The notes under the pieces were generated by a model. The model was not told where the DNA came from. It did no database searches and worked only from the letters and a program-made list of their open reading frames with translations. From Allomyces macrogynus ATCC 38327 (lineage: Eukaryota; Blastocladiomycota; Blastocladiomycetes; Blastocladiales; Blastocladiaceae): DNA of 64,000 nucleotides. The stretch is from the NCBI GenBank assembly GCA_000151295.1, contig GG745341.1, forward strand, positions 925,652-989,651. Direction: 5' to 3'. The translations under genes were made by a program, and so were the position numbers. Positions 44,260 through 53,743 of the stretch are shown here, one piece after another. Numbering within the stretch: the stretch's first letter is position 1; every line of letters starts with the position of its first letter.

Positions 44260-44786
44260 TTCCGAGGCCTCCCCGCGTGTGAGGCGCCCGCGAGTACCTA
44301 CCTAAAGACGCGCACGGGCCGGAGGCAGCGGAGCTGCTTTGGGTTCGCTGGTGCACCACCCACCCCAGTTTTGATTGCGGTTGTTCGTTGTTCTTGAGGT
44401 TGATGTTGTCGCGCCAAACGTTTGCGCGCGCAGTCGTTTGAGAAGTGGCGTGCTGTTCCGTGCCCTGGGGCCTGTGTGGAGGTCCATACAACGGCATGGC
44501 GCGGTGCGGCACGGTGGAGTGCGCGCAGCAGCTGCTGTATACATTCGGGATTTGCGGCGTTGTAGATTTGATTTTCGTTGATGGTGACTTCGTCTTTCGA
44601 TGTGGGCGAGAGCCGAGAGGGAGATGTTGGCGAAGGGGAGACGTTGGCAAGGACGGTACCTGGCAACGGCGCACGTGATTGCACCTGACGACATCGACAC
44701 GCACCAGCTCAGTTCTCCACGCAGATACTTCTGTTCATCGACCTCGTCCAGCAGCACGGCGACCGACGTGACACGACACCGACACC
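44260..44786. promoter_or_regulatory. spacer upstream of EFG1
   Basis: A 527-bp spacer between the tandem NDFIP-like and EFG1 genes. No coding exon is convincing. A single TTCTCCACG near 44711 resembles the dispersed octamer described in the findings. Confidence 0.35.
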
Positions 44787-45755
44787 ATGCCACCAAAATC
44801 GTTCAACAACAACAATAACAAGAGCAGGTCCCGCGGCGGCCCGCACGCCGCCGGCAAGCCGACCGGCGCCAGCGACGCCCCGTCCAATGCGCGCCCGAAA
44901 AGGCCAGTCGCCGCCAAGATCAAGGCCGGCACGTCGATGCGCAAGTCCGTGACGCAGCTCCGTTCCGAAATCCGCGGTCTCGAGCGTCTCCTCAACAAGA
45001 AGCGCGACACGCTGAACGCGCAGGCGCGGTCGGACATGGAGCGCAAGCTCGCGGCGCTCAAGTTCCAGCTCGACCGCACGCAGACCCTGCAGCGCGACGC
45101 GGCCAAAGTCGAAAAGTTTGAGGCCATGTACCGCGCGGTCAAGTTTGTCGAGCGCGTCAAGGCAACGCGCACCGTGCGCAAACTGCAGCGGAAACTCGAG
45201 GCCGGCGAGGAGGTGCAGCAAAAGTTGAACGACGCGATGCTCGACGTGTGCTACGTGATGCACTTCCCGCCGGCGACTAAGTACTATGCGCTGTACAAGA
45301 CGCCCGAGGGCAAGGAGGCCGAAATGGCACGCGACGAGATTCGCGACCAGATTAGGTCGTTGGTCGAGTCCGGCGCGATTGACAAGGAGGCCACGGTCGC
45401 GCGGTGCCTTGGGTTGGATGAGGACGGGACGCGCGAGAAGAAGAAGACCAAGCGCAAGGGGTTGACCGAGGAGGAGGTCCGGCATAAGGCGCTCGGGAAT
45501 ATGCTGCGCGGTGTCAAGGTGGAGAAGAAGGGGGCCGCAGGCGTCGACGAGACGATCGAGTCCGAGGCCAAGCCGATCAACGACGACTTTTTCATGGCCG
45601 ACGATTCTAGCGACGACGACGACGAGAGCGATGGTGAGGAGGAGGCGGTGCCGGCGGCGCGGGGGAAGAAGAAGGCGGCGGCAGCATCATCGGCATCCAG
45701 CTCCGACACGTCGTCGTCGGACGGGTCCGACTCGGATGATGACATGTCCGAGTGA
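44787..45755 (+). CDS. EFG1: rRNA-processing protein EFG1
   Basis: Intronless 322-residue protein. The conserved coiled-coil core reads QLRSEIRGLERLLNKKRDTL, then ERKLAALKFQLDRTQ, YRAVKFVERVKATRTVRKLQ, and LDVCYVMHFPPATKYYALYK. This order (helix, KYxxVKFxERxKAxR, then Y..hFP...YxxLY) is the EFG1 family signature. In yeast Efg1 acts in the 90S pre-ribosome during early 18S rRNA processing in the nucleolus. The N-terminus is basic and Asn/Gly-rich and the C-terminus is a Ser/Asp/Glu acidic tail, both common in nucleolar factors. It converges on the CIMIP1-like gene. Confidence 0.88.
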   Translation: MPPKSFNNNNNKSRSRGGPHAAGKPTGASDAPSNARPKRPVAAKIKAGTSMRKSVTQLRSEIRGLERLLNKKRDTLNAQARSDMERKLAALKFQLDRTQTLQRDAAKVEKFEAMYRAVKFVERVKATRTVRKLQRKLEAGEEVQQKLNDAMLDVCYVMHFPPATKYYALYKTPEGKEAEMARDEIRDQIRSLVESGAIDKEATVARCLGLDEDGTREKKKTKRKGLTEEEVRHKALGNMLRGVKVEKKGAAGVDETIESEAKPINDDFFMADDSSDDDDESDGEEEAVPAARGKKKAAAASSASSSDTSSSDGSDSDDDMSE

Positions 45756-46261
45756 GCGCGGCGCGGAGACGCACATGTACATTGGGTGTGAATTCGAATT
45801 TTGGTTTCTTTTGTGACCGTTGACCTGGCGCAGTCCACCTCCGATGCCTCCCAACAAGTAAACGTGCGCGAGACTGATGCGTGTCAGGAAGCTAGTGTCG
45901 ACGGTTGACAACACTTGGAGCTGATTCGAATCAAACCGGCTTTCTGCTTTCGGTTATTATCAACGCTGTGGGCGTATGCGCGCCGCGCCTGCGGTCCAAT
46001 GTTTTTCTTTTGCTCTTTGCTCACGCTCACGGGGTGGAGAATGGTGGAGAATGGCTTCTGATGCATTTTCCTTTGCTCGCACCGGCGACGTCTTTGATGG
46101 GCCACACGCGACGGTGGTGCCGTTTCCCGCGTCAAACAGTAATTGCTTGACATGTTCATCAGCATGTCCACCCCACTCTTCTATCCACCCCCTCCCTTGC
46201 ACAGTCTTCTCTCCTGTCGTTCTATTCCCATCCAGCCCAGTCCACTCCCCTCCCGCGCACC
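45756..46261. other. convergent 3' spacer of EFG1 and the CIMIP1-like gene
   Basis: About 500 bp without a convincing gene. It contains two adjacent copies of GGTGGAGAATGG (46033-46052), part of the dispersed octamer family. It is AT-richer near 45890-45970. Confidence 0.45.
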
Positions 46262-46996
46262 TCACGGCAAACTCTCGCGTGCGCCACCCCACCACTTCAA
46301 CGTATCCACGCGCCCCGGCGCGACCCTTGCGAACCGGTCGAGCACCGGGGGGGCGCGGCGCGGCACCTTTTCGTTCCCATCCGCCGGCCGATCGAGAGGG
46401 GCCATGGCGGCGCCGTCGACGGGCGTTGCATTCACGTGCCAGTTCCACCCGTAGACGGTGGCTGACGTGGCCGGGAACGAGTACTTGGCCTCGGGCAAGA
46501 CGCGACGGACCAGGTGCTTGACATTGTAAGTGACAATGTCGCCTGCGGCACCGTCGGCTGCGCCAATGTGCGTGCGCACCGGGTAGAGTGACGCCGACCC
46601 GAGGCCCGTCGGGCGGCGGGATGACGACGACGAGGAGGAAAGGTCGGGGAGCTTGAGGCCGCCGGAGCCGTCGGCGGAGGTGGGCGGCTTGGAAGTCGCG
46701 GAGGAGGAGGTGCCGTGTGGGTACTATGGGATGCGAGGGGTTAGGATTCGCGTGCTGGGGGAGGAGGGCGGAGAGGTAAGGTGCGCACCGGCGAGTCCTT
46801 CATAAACGCCCAGTTCTTGGGCCAGTTGGCGGCACACGCGTACTCGTTGGTGATCATCTGTCGCCTGCAGCGGACGGACGGTGGCCAGTTAGCCGCGTCT
46901 TCCAACCAACCGACGGTCCAGAATCCCGCACCAAATCGCGTCATTGTGAACTTGATTGTGGATCTTCTGCGCACGCTTGGACTCGGCGGCCGCCAT
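46262..46996 (-). CDS. CIMIP1: CIMIP1/LLC1 (C20orf85)-like ciliary protein
   Basis: Three exons on the minus strand, 46932-46996, 46789-46864 and 46262-46723, encode 200 residues; both introns (67 and 65 nt) are phase-consistent. Exon 1 ends HNQVHNDAIW and exon 2 continues RQMITNEYACAANWPKNWAF, then MKDSP. This matches the family core, in which xxDxIW is followed by a short helix and NWPQNWGFM. A later YGWNWHVNATPV and a short conserved-looking C-terminus occupy exon 3, which also has a Ser-rich linker. Vertebrate members are ciliary microtubule-associated proteins. The similarity is confined to about 50 residues, so the family call is good but not certain. The start ATG is in a GCCACCATGG-like context. 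Divergent from the deubiquitinase gene. Confidence 0.7.
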
Positions 46997-47553
46997 GGTG
47001 GTGATTGACGGCGCTCTGACGGCGGCGTGGCCAGAGTTGGTGGGTCGGTTCGCTGACGTCGCGCCGCAACCAGGCGGCGAGGTGCAATCGCGCAAGTTGG
47101 CGAGGGGTTGCGGGCGGGCGAGTCGCAGCGGCGGGGCGCTTGGAGGAAGACGGCGAGCGCGTTCCGGTGAGGGGCCACGGATGGTTGCTGGCTCGCGCGG
47201 CAGCAGCGGCAGCTCGCTCTTCTCTCTGAGCGTGATCAAAGTGATCGATAAATCGCGGTCACGTTCTGCAATGTGAGCCGAAAATACGCCTGATCTCCGC
47301 GTATCTTGATTTTTCTGTTCGCCACGTCGCAGCGAGTCGACTGACCGGTCCAGCCAACGGTCCAGCCAACGACCGCTCCTCCATCTCCGCGCTCGAGTCC
47401 AGCGAATACTGTTCAACCTCTGATCCGACGCGCTCGACCCCCGCACTCGCGGCCCGAACTGGCCGCATCCCGCCGTATCGACTTGGCGCTACGCCGCGCC
47501 GTCCTCCAATTGCCGCCAGCCCGCAAGATCAAGGAACCATCCCGAGCACCACC
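46997..47553. promoter_or_regulatory. divergent upstream region of the CIMIP1-like and USP genes
   Basis: A 557-bp spacer between start codons. It is GC-rich near the CIMIP1-like start, with an AT-richer patch at 47230-47330. No RNA gene or exon was recognised. Confidence 0.4.
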
Positions 47554-49968
47554 ATGACCACGATCCCGCCACCGTCCCTGCCGCTCGACCTCTTCTCCTA
47601 CGGCATGGCCGCCGTCGGCAGCCTGTTTGTGCTTGTGCACGTCAGCCAGTACCTGGCCTCGCGCAAGCGCAAGGCCGACGACGACGCGCCGCTGCCCGCG
47701 GGCAAGGCCAGGCGAAAGGCGCGCGTGAAAACAAGCAAGCACCGCAAGGACCAAGCGTCGTCAACGTCGGCATCAGCAGAGGTGAGTCCGGTCGAGGCCG
47801 TCGAGGGGGACGAGACGAAGCGGGAGCGGGAGCAAGCATCGCAGCCGCGTCGCGCAACAAGTACGGTCGCGACGATCCCGGCGCACGCGCTGACTCCACC
47901 GCTCGCGTGCGGTCTCGTCAACATGGGCAACACCTGTTTCTTCAACTCGGTCGTCCAGGTGCGTTGGTCTGCTGGCCCGTAGGGCGAGTCGTGCCGGCCG
48001 CCAGGTTCCCCTTCGCGCAAGCTCACGCTCCCAGCTCCCCCAACCCAGAGCCTTGCCACGCTCGACGCGCTGCGCGTCTACCTCGACGCCCGCACCACGG
48101 CGATCCTCCGCGACGAAGCCCTCGCCGATAGCCCGCACGCCGAGATCCCGCCCAGCGTCGCCGCACGGCACGCCGTGACTCTCGCCCTGCGCTCAACCCT
48201 TGCCGACCTGCGCGTACCCCGAACATCGCGCACATCTATGGCGCCGATGCCGCTGATGCGCGCTTTGAACCGCACCAAGCGCGGCCTGCTCAACATGGAC
48301 CAGCAGGACGCGCAGGAGCTGTTCCAGGTGCTGATCAGTGCCGTTGCCGACGAGCACGAGGCCGCCGGCAAGCGGCTGCAGCTGGTCCCGTCGCTTGGCG
48401 ACGCGCTCGACGAGGACGACGAGGATGACGCTTTGGATGCATGGAGTGCAGCGCACCCGCGGTCACGCGCGGCACAGCTTGCGTCCGCCGCCGTCGCCGC
48501 ACTCCACGCGCCAGTGGCGAATCCCTGCACGGGAATTCTTGCGAGCCGGCTCGCGTGCACCGTGTGCGGGTACTCGCCCCCAATTCGGCACTTCCCGTTC
48601 AATAATCTGTCGCTCGCGCTGCCCGTGCCCTCTGGGTGGAGTGCGGCGTCGGGCGTCTCGCTCGACCAGGCGCTCGCCATGTACACGGCGATCGAGACGA
48701 TTGCCGACGCGTGCTGTCGCAGGTGCACATTGCGCGCGGCCGCGGCGGGACTCGCGCGACAGTTGGCGGCGACGCAAGCGCATGTTGCGAGCGCTGCTGA
48801 GACGGTGCGGAACTTGCAGGCGCCGGCGCCCGCACGCGGGCCTGGGCCGACAGCAAGCGCGGGAAGGAAACCAGCCCCCGCTACCACGGCGGGCCCGCGC
48901 AAGCGCCGCACGTCGCACAAGCAGAAGCAGCGCAAACCGGCACCGCGGCCACCGAGTCCACCACCGGCACGCTCGCCGTCCCCACCACCGCCCACCGCCG
49001 CCGCTCCACCGACCGACGAGGCCCCGCACGTGACCCGCCGCGCACACCGTCTTGCCGCCGCACTGGCCGCACACGCCGACCGCGCCGCGGCCGCATCCCG
49101 CGTGCAAGCCGCACTCGAATGCGTTACTCGCGCGCTGCAAATGCACGACGAGGAGAACACGTATTCGTGGCCAGCCGAGGCCCTCGATGCGGTCAAGGCC
49201 GCGCGCGCCGAGACGCCGCACACGAAACAGATGATGGTCGCGCGCGCGCCGCGCGTGCTCGCGCTGCACCTGAACCGGTCAGCGGTCGTCGGATACCGCG
49301 TGATCAAGAACCCGGCGCGCGTGCAGTTGGCCGAAGTGCTCGACTTGGGGAAGGTGTGCACCGCGGGGGATTTGGATACGCACCCGTTGAGGCCGCTGAG
49401 CGCCGGGCTGAATGCCGCGGCGGCGGCAGCAGCAGGACAGGCGCCACGGGTCCCACAGCCCGTCGCTCGGCCCGTCGCGCGCGTCGTGTACGGCCCGATG
49501 CTCGCGCCGTCCCTCGCGCGGTCGGGAAAACATGCGCTCCCGACCCCGCCGCGGTCGATGCACGGCGGCAGCGAGTCGCCGTCGCCCGTGCTCGCGCCAA
49601 CGGTCCCGGCCCCGCGACGCGCCGCGGCGCCACCGCAAGTGCGGTACCTGCTCCAGGCGGTCGTCGTGCACTATGGCCGGCACGATTCGGGACACTATGT
49701 CGCCTACCGCCGCGCGCCGGCGACGACGCCGGGCGAAGTGTCGCCGTTTTGGCTGCGCGTCTCGGATGAGAGTGTGGCCGTCGTGCCCAGGCGCGAGGTG
49801 CTCGCGTGTGGAGCCGACGCGGCAATGGTGTTTTATGAGCGGGTGGATGAGGAGGGGGAGGAGGAGGAAGAGGAGGAGGTGGATGCGATGGAGGTGGATT
49901 CGCCCGGACAGGACGAAACGGTGTCGTTAGTATCGGCCGGGGCCGGGAGCAGCAGTAGAGGCGTGTGA
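47554..49968 (+). CDS. USP30-like membrane-anchored ubiquitin-specific protease
   Basis: Two exons, 47554-47958 and 48049-49968, joined over 90 nt within the Cys box; 774 residues. Residues 11-31 (LFSYGMAAVGSLFVLVHVSQ) form a single membrane anchor followed by a Lys/Arg-rich stretch. The catalytic Cys box is GLVNMGNTCFFNSV with Cys128. The QQDAQELF segment follows, and the His box near the end reads VVHYGRHDSGHYVAYRR with His684. A CxxC pair (CTVCGY) belongs to the finger region. The N-terminal anchor plus short USP domain resembles USP30 of the outer mitochondrial membrane and yeast Ubp1 of the ER; localisation is inferred. A 130-residue Pro/Lys insertion splits the catalytic domain. The C-terminus is a Glu-rich tail. 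Confidence 0.87.
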
Positions 49969-51106
49969 ACGATTCAAGAGAGATGATTAAAATGTGCCTT
50001 TTATTGCTCCATTATATCGTCGAGTTGCTGCGATCGCAGGATGTGTAGGCCTCGGCGAGCCGATTCAGCACGGCTCCGCGATGCGCGATGCTGACAGGGC
50101 ACCTCCATGGCTAGCAGCAGCAGTAGATCGTGGCGGTGGGCTGGAACCAGACAATCGACAGATTTTGATCCTCACGCGACACTGGCGGCACGCCCAAATG
50201 CATCAACCAAAAGATTACCATTGTTGTCATGTTGCCCACCCGGAATCGAGCGCGTCTGCCCTGCGACTGATGAGAAAACAATGGAGTGTGGAGGGTCGGC
50301 TTCGCGTGCCATCCACGCATCAGCGACGCACCGCCACAAACCCATTATCCGCGCAGCAAACTGCACGGCATCGCGCTAATATTTGCTCAAGTTTAAACTG
50401 ATTCCGATGGCTGGTCGAGTTGGGACACGGTGGGCAAGGCCAGCTGTCCATCACCTGTGGATTGTGTTGCGAACACAGCCCTGGCGTTCCTGTGTTGAGA
50501 GCGCAGTCTTGGCGTCCTCCTGACCTTGAACGCAAGAAATGTGATCGTCTCGATGAGAATCCCGTCCTGCACATCGACAACGTGCGGAATGCCGAAGTCA
50601 GCTATTCGAGCTTCTCGACTGTCCGCTCTCCACCAATAACGGTTCGTTCCCCACAACCCCATCCTCGACCAATACCCTTAATCACGCGGCACCATCCGCA
50701 CGCCGCGCCGACGCACCTCCACGCCGCTCACCTCCACCACCGGGCGCCGCGCCCGGAAACAACTGACCCCATGCGGCAGCAGCAGCGGCTGCTGCCCCTG
50801 GTGCCGCCGTGTTCGGGCCGCGCCGTCCCGCGTGCGGCGCGCGCGGCAATGGCCGGTCTCGGTCCCTGTCGCGGTCCCTGTCGCGCGCCATGGCCGGCGG
50901 CCTGGCCGGGAGCGGCAAGGACGAAGAGGACGGATCGCGGCGCAGCGGCGCGGGTCGAGCAGTTTGTACTGGTAGAGGTGGGGCTAGTGCGGGTGCTGGT
51001 GCTGGATCGCGTGCCGCGGCCGAGCCGAACAGGACACGCTCGAGTGTCGGTTCCGAGTGCGGGGAAGGGGCTAAGGTCGGGACAGGGATAGGGGGGGGGG
51101 GGGGGG
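49969..51106. other. 1.1-kb convergent spacer
   Basis: Between the stops of the deubiquitinase and the proline-rich protein. The first 700 bp hold no recognisable gene. The last 420 bp carry a minus-strand Pro/Ala/Arg-rich frame that follows a stop codon and a C16 tract (51091-51106, G16 on the + strand); I treat it as 3' untranslated or chance sequence. Confidence 0.4.
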
Positions 51107-51940
51107 TCACGCGGGGAGCGGGAGGTGGGAATCCGATGCAGACCACGGACCAGGCGAGATCGTGAGCAGTGCGGGTGACGATCTAGCATCGCCTGCGGAA
51201 TTCGTGCTTGGTGGTAGTGCCGTGATCGACGACGTCGAAGACGACGACGGCAATCGCGACCGCGGGACGCGGTCCGGGCGGCGACTCGGTGGTGGCGGCA
51301 GCGCCAGCGGTTTTCTGGTCGGTGCGCCAGCCGCGGCAGCGGCGCGCGCGGGTGGTGCCGGTGGGACTGGCGGGAGAGGAATTGCGACGTGCTCCGAGTG
51401 CGGTCGCGGCGCTGCTGCGAGTTCGTGGGTCGGTTCCGGCGGCGGGACCGGCGGTCTCGGCTCGGCCTGCGCCTGCGCGACCATGTGCGAAATCGCCATC
51501 ATTTCGAGGTGCTGCAGGCGCGCGAGCGTCGCGTCGAGCGCGCGAATCCGGTCGCGGAGGGCGTTGAAGGGGGACCGGTCCGCCGAGTCGTTGTCGTCGT
51601 TGTCGTCGTCGTCCAACACCTCGCCGTCCTCGCGCTCGTCCATGTCGACGTCGTTGTCGGGCGATACCGGCGGTGGCGGCGGCGCGGGGTACTTGCGCGG
51701 CACCAGGCAAATGGGCGTGCCAGCGAGGTCGTGGGAGGTAAATCGGGCGCGCATGGCGGCCTTGCGGTGCCGCTTGCGCGCGAGCTTGGCGTCGTATTCG
51801 CGCGCGACGAGCTGGTCGAGTTTGGTGCGCAGCACGTGCACGCGTAATTTGGCGGCCAAGGTCGGGGATGTGGGGCCGCGGTCCCAAAAGGCGCCGTGGT
51901 GCCGTACGGGCGCCGACGACTTGCCGCGCGCCGACTTCAT
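51107..51940 (-). CDS. uncharacterised protein, basic N-terminus and Pro/Ala-rich tail
   Basis: Single-exon frame of 277 residues starting MKSARGKSSAPVRHHGAFWD. The first 90 residues look folded and helical, rich in Lys/Arg (LRVHVLRTKLDQLVAREYDA, then KLARKRHRKAAMRARF). An acidic patch follows (DMDEREDGEVLDDDDN), then a short helix (FNALRDRIRALDATLARLQH) and a Pro/Ala/Ser-rich tail. Base composition and the good ATG context argue for a real gene. I do not recognise the family; a nuclear or nucleolar role would fit the charge pattern but is speculation. On its own strand the stop codon is followed immediately by a run of 16 C. Divergent from glyoxalase II by 291 bp. Confidence 0.55.
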   Translation of the reverse strand: MKSARGKSSAPVRHHGAFWDRGPTSPTLAAKLRVHVLRTKLDQLVAREYDAKLARKRHRKAAMRARFTSHDLAGTPICLVPRKYPAPPPPPVSPDNDVDMDEREDGEVLDDDDNDDNDSADRSPFNALRDRIRALDATLARLQHLEMMAISHMVAQAQAEPRPPVPPPEPTHELAAAPRPHSEHVAIPLPPVPPAPPARAAAAAGAPTRKPLALPPPPSRRPDRVPRSRLPSSSSTSSITALPPSTNSAGDARSSPALLTISPGPWSASDSHLPLPA

Positions 51941-52231
51941 GGTGGTGTGTGCTGGGCAAGTAGAGTGCGGGTAGTTGGATGCGCGTGCGGTCAGCTGGTG
52001 GGGATGAAATTGGTGCGTCGACGAAGGGGACGGTTTGCAGAGCAACTCATCGACGACGACGGTGGACACCACCGGTCGAACGACCTGCCACGGCTTTCAG
52101 GACCAACCGCACCGCGTCTTGCGGCCATTTGTCATGGCGAAGGCGGAAGCAAGCGTTGCAGACGACGCGACCGGCCGCTCCCGCTCCTCCTTGGCCCAGC
52201 TCGAGCAAATCGACGTCGGTACCTACCGTTC

Positions 52232-53243
52232 ATGGCTGCGCTCCTCGCGGCGCGGTCGGCCACACGACTCGCCGTGCTCGCCGGTGACTTGCAACCCGCC
52301 CCGCTGCGACACGCTCAACGCCACTGGCTGCACTCGACACTTTCGGCTGCAAGCATGAAGGTCTACCCGGTGCCGTGCCTCAAGGACAATTACGCCTACG
52401 TGCTCGTCGACGAAACGACCGGCCAGGGTGGGTACTCGCGCTCGCTGGTGGTTGCACCACCATGGTGGTTCCTGATCGTCCTCGACCCATGACTAGCGGC
52501 CGTCGTCGACCCGATCACGCCCGCCAGGGTGGCCGAGAAAGTGCGCGAGCTCGGCGTCGACGTGCAGTATCTGCTGTGCGTACCGACTTGATCCTGTCCC
52601 AACGCCCTTGCACTCGACTGATCCCGCGTTCGCGCACCTGGCCAGCACGACGCACCACCACTGGGACCATGCCGGCGGCAACCAGGAATTCACCCAGCTC
52701 TACCCGCACCTGCGCGCCGTGGTCGGCGGCGACGACCGCATCGGCGCACTCACGCAGAAAATCAGCGACGGCGCCACCCTTACCATCGGCACCATCCAAG
52801 TCCGCGCGATTGCAACGCCGTGCCACACGACGGGTTCCATCAGCTACTACTGCACGCACGGCACGGACGAGCACGCCGTGTTCACGGGCGACACGCTGTT
52901 CCTGGCCGGGTGCGGCCGGTTCTTTGAGGGCACCGCTGTGGAAATGCACGCGAGTCTCGGCAAGCTCGCGCAGTTGCCGCACGAGACCAAGGTGTACTGC
53001 GGGCACGAGTATACGAGCAGTAACTTGGCGTTTGCGCAGTATGTCGAGCCCGGGAATCAGGAGATTGCGCGCCGGATCAAGTGGGGTCAAGAGAATGCCG
53101 TGACAGTGCCGGGCACGATCGGCGAGGAGTTGCAGACGAATCCGTTTCTGCGCACGGGGGAGGTGAGCGTGCAGCAGGCGACGGGCGAGACGGATGCGAT
53201 GGCGGTCATGGGCAAGCTGCGCGAGATGAAGAACGCGTTTTGA
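52232..53243 (+). CDS. HAGH: glyoxalase II (hydroxyacylglutathione hydrolase)
   Basis: Three exons, 52232-52427, 52497-52575 and 52646-53243, encode 290 residues; both junctions restore conserved sequence in phase (TTGQ-AAVVDP and QYLL-TTHHHWDHAGGN). The metallo-beta-lactamase motif THHHWDH lies at residues 94-100, followed by CHTTGSI, VFTGDTLFLAGCGRFFEGT and YCGHEYTSSNLAF. The enzyme hydrolyses S-D-lactoylglutathione to D-lactate, the second step of methylglyoxal detoxification, using two metal ions. The first 41 residues are Ala/Arg/Leu-rich and lack acids until Asp19, a likely mitochondrial presequence. They end just before an internal Met in MKVYPVPCLKDNYAYVL, which would begin a cytosolic form. 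Confidence 0.94.
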
Positions 53244-53743
53244 TGGGTGTGCTGTGGCGTGTTATTGTGACCGGATTATTGGGCAACAGAAAGTTGTGAT
53301 TTTGGCGCGTCGGCAGCCGCCGTCGTGGTGCCGAGGGCGGCGGACCGGGGGCTCGGTGGAGGTGAGGCAAGGTGAGGTCGCGGGGACAGAGAGAAGTCGG
53401 CGGGGAGAGGAGACTGCGAGGGAGTCACTGCTTGCGTCCGAATTCGAGCTGGGAGGCGGGGTGCGCGACAGGTGTGACAGGACGGCGGCTGCGACGACGC
53501 TGCCAACCGCCGAGGGCAGCAGCAACGGCGACGACGACGGTGACGACGACGACGACGGCAACGACGACGACGACGACGACGACGACGAGCACGGCCGCCA
53601 GCACCAACCACCGCCAACCACCACACCGCCAGCACGGCACCGCACGCTGCAACAAGTGCCCGCGCCAGCCGCATCTGCCCAGTCGGGTCCCACGACACCG
53701 CGCGCCTCCGTGCGTGCCGCATCCCCGGCCAGCAACCGCGACC
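53244..53743. other. spacer and leader upstream of the F-box gene
   Basis: A 500-bp tandem-gene spacer. A (GAC)n-type trinucleotide run lies at 53528-53588. The F-box reading frame stays open upstream to an ATG at 53372, but that part is Thr/Arg-rich, repeat-derived and poorly coding-like. Confidence 0.45.

Noticed and set aside
50682..51146. Pro/Ala/Arg-rich minus-strand frame as a continuation of the 51107-51940 gene across the C16 tract
   Set aside because: The main frame ends at a TGA directly before the C16 run; joining would require a frameshift or a very short intron without proper splice sites.
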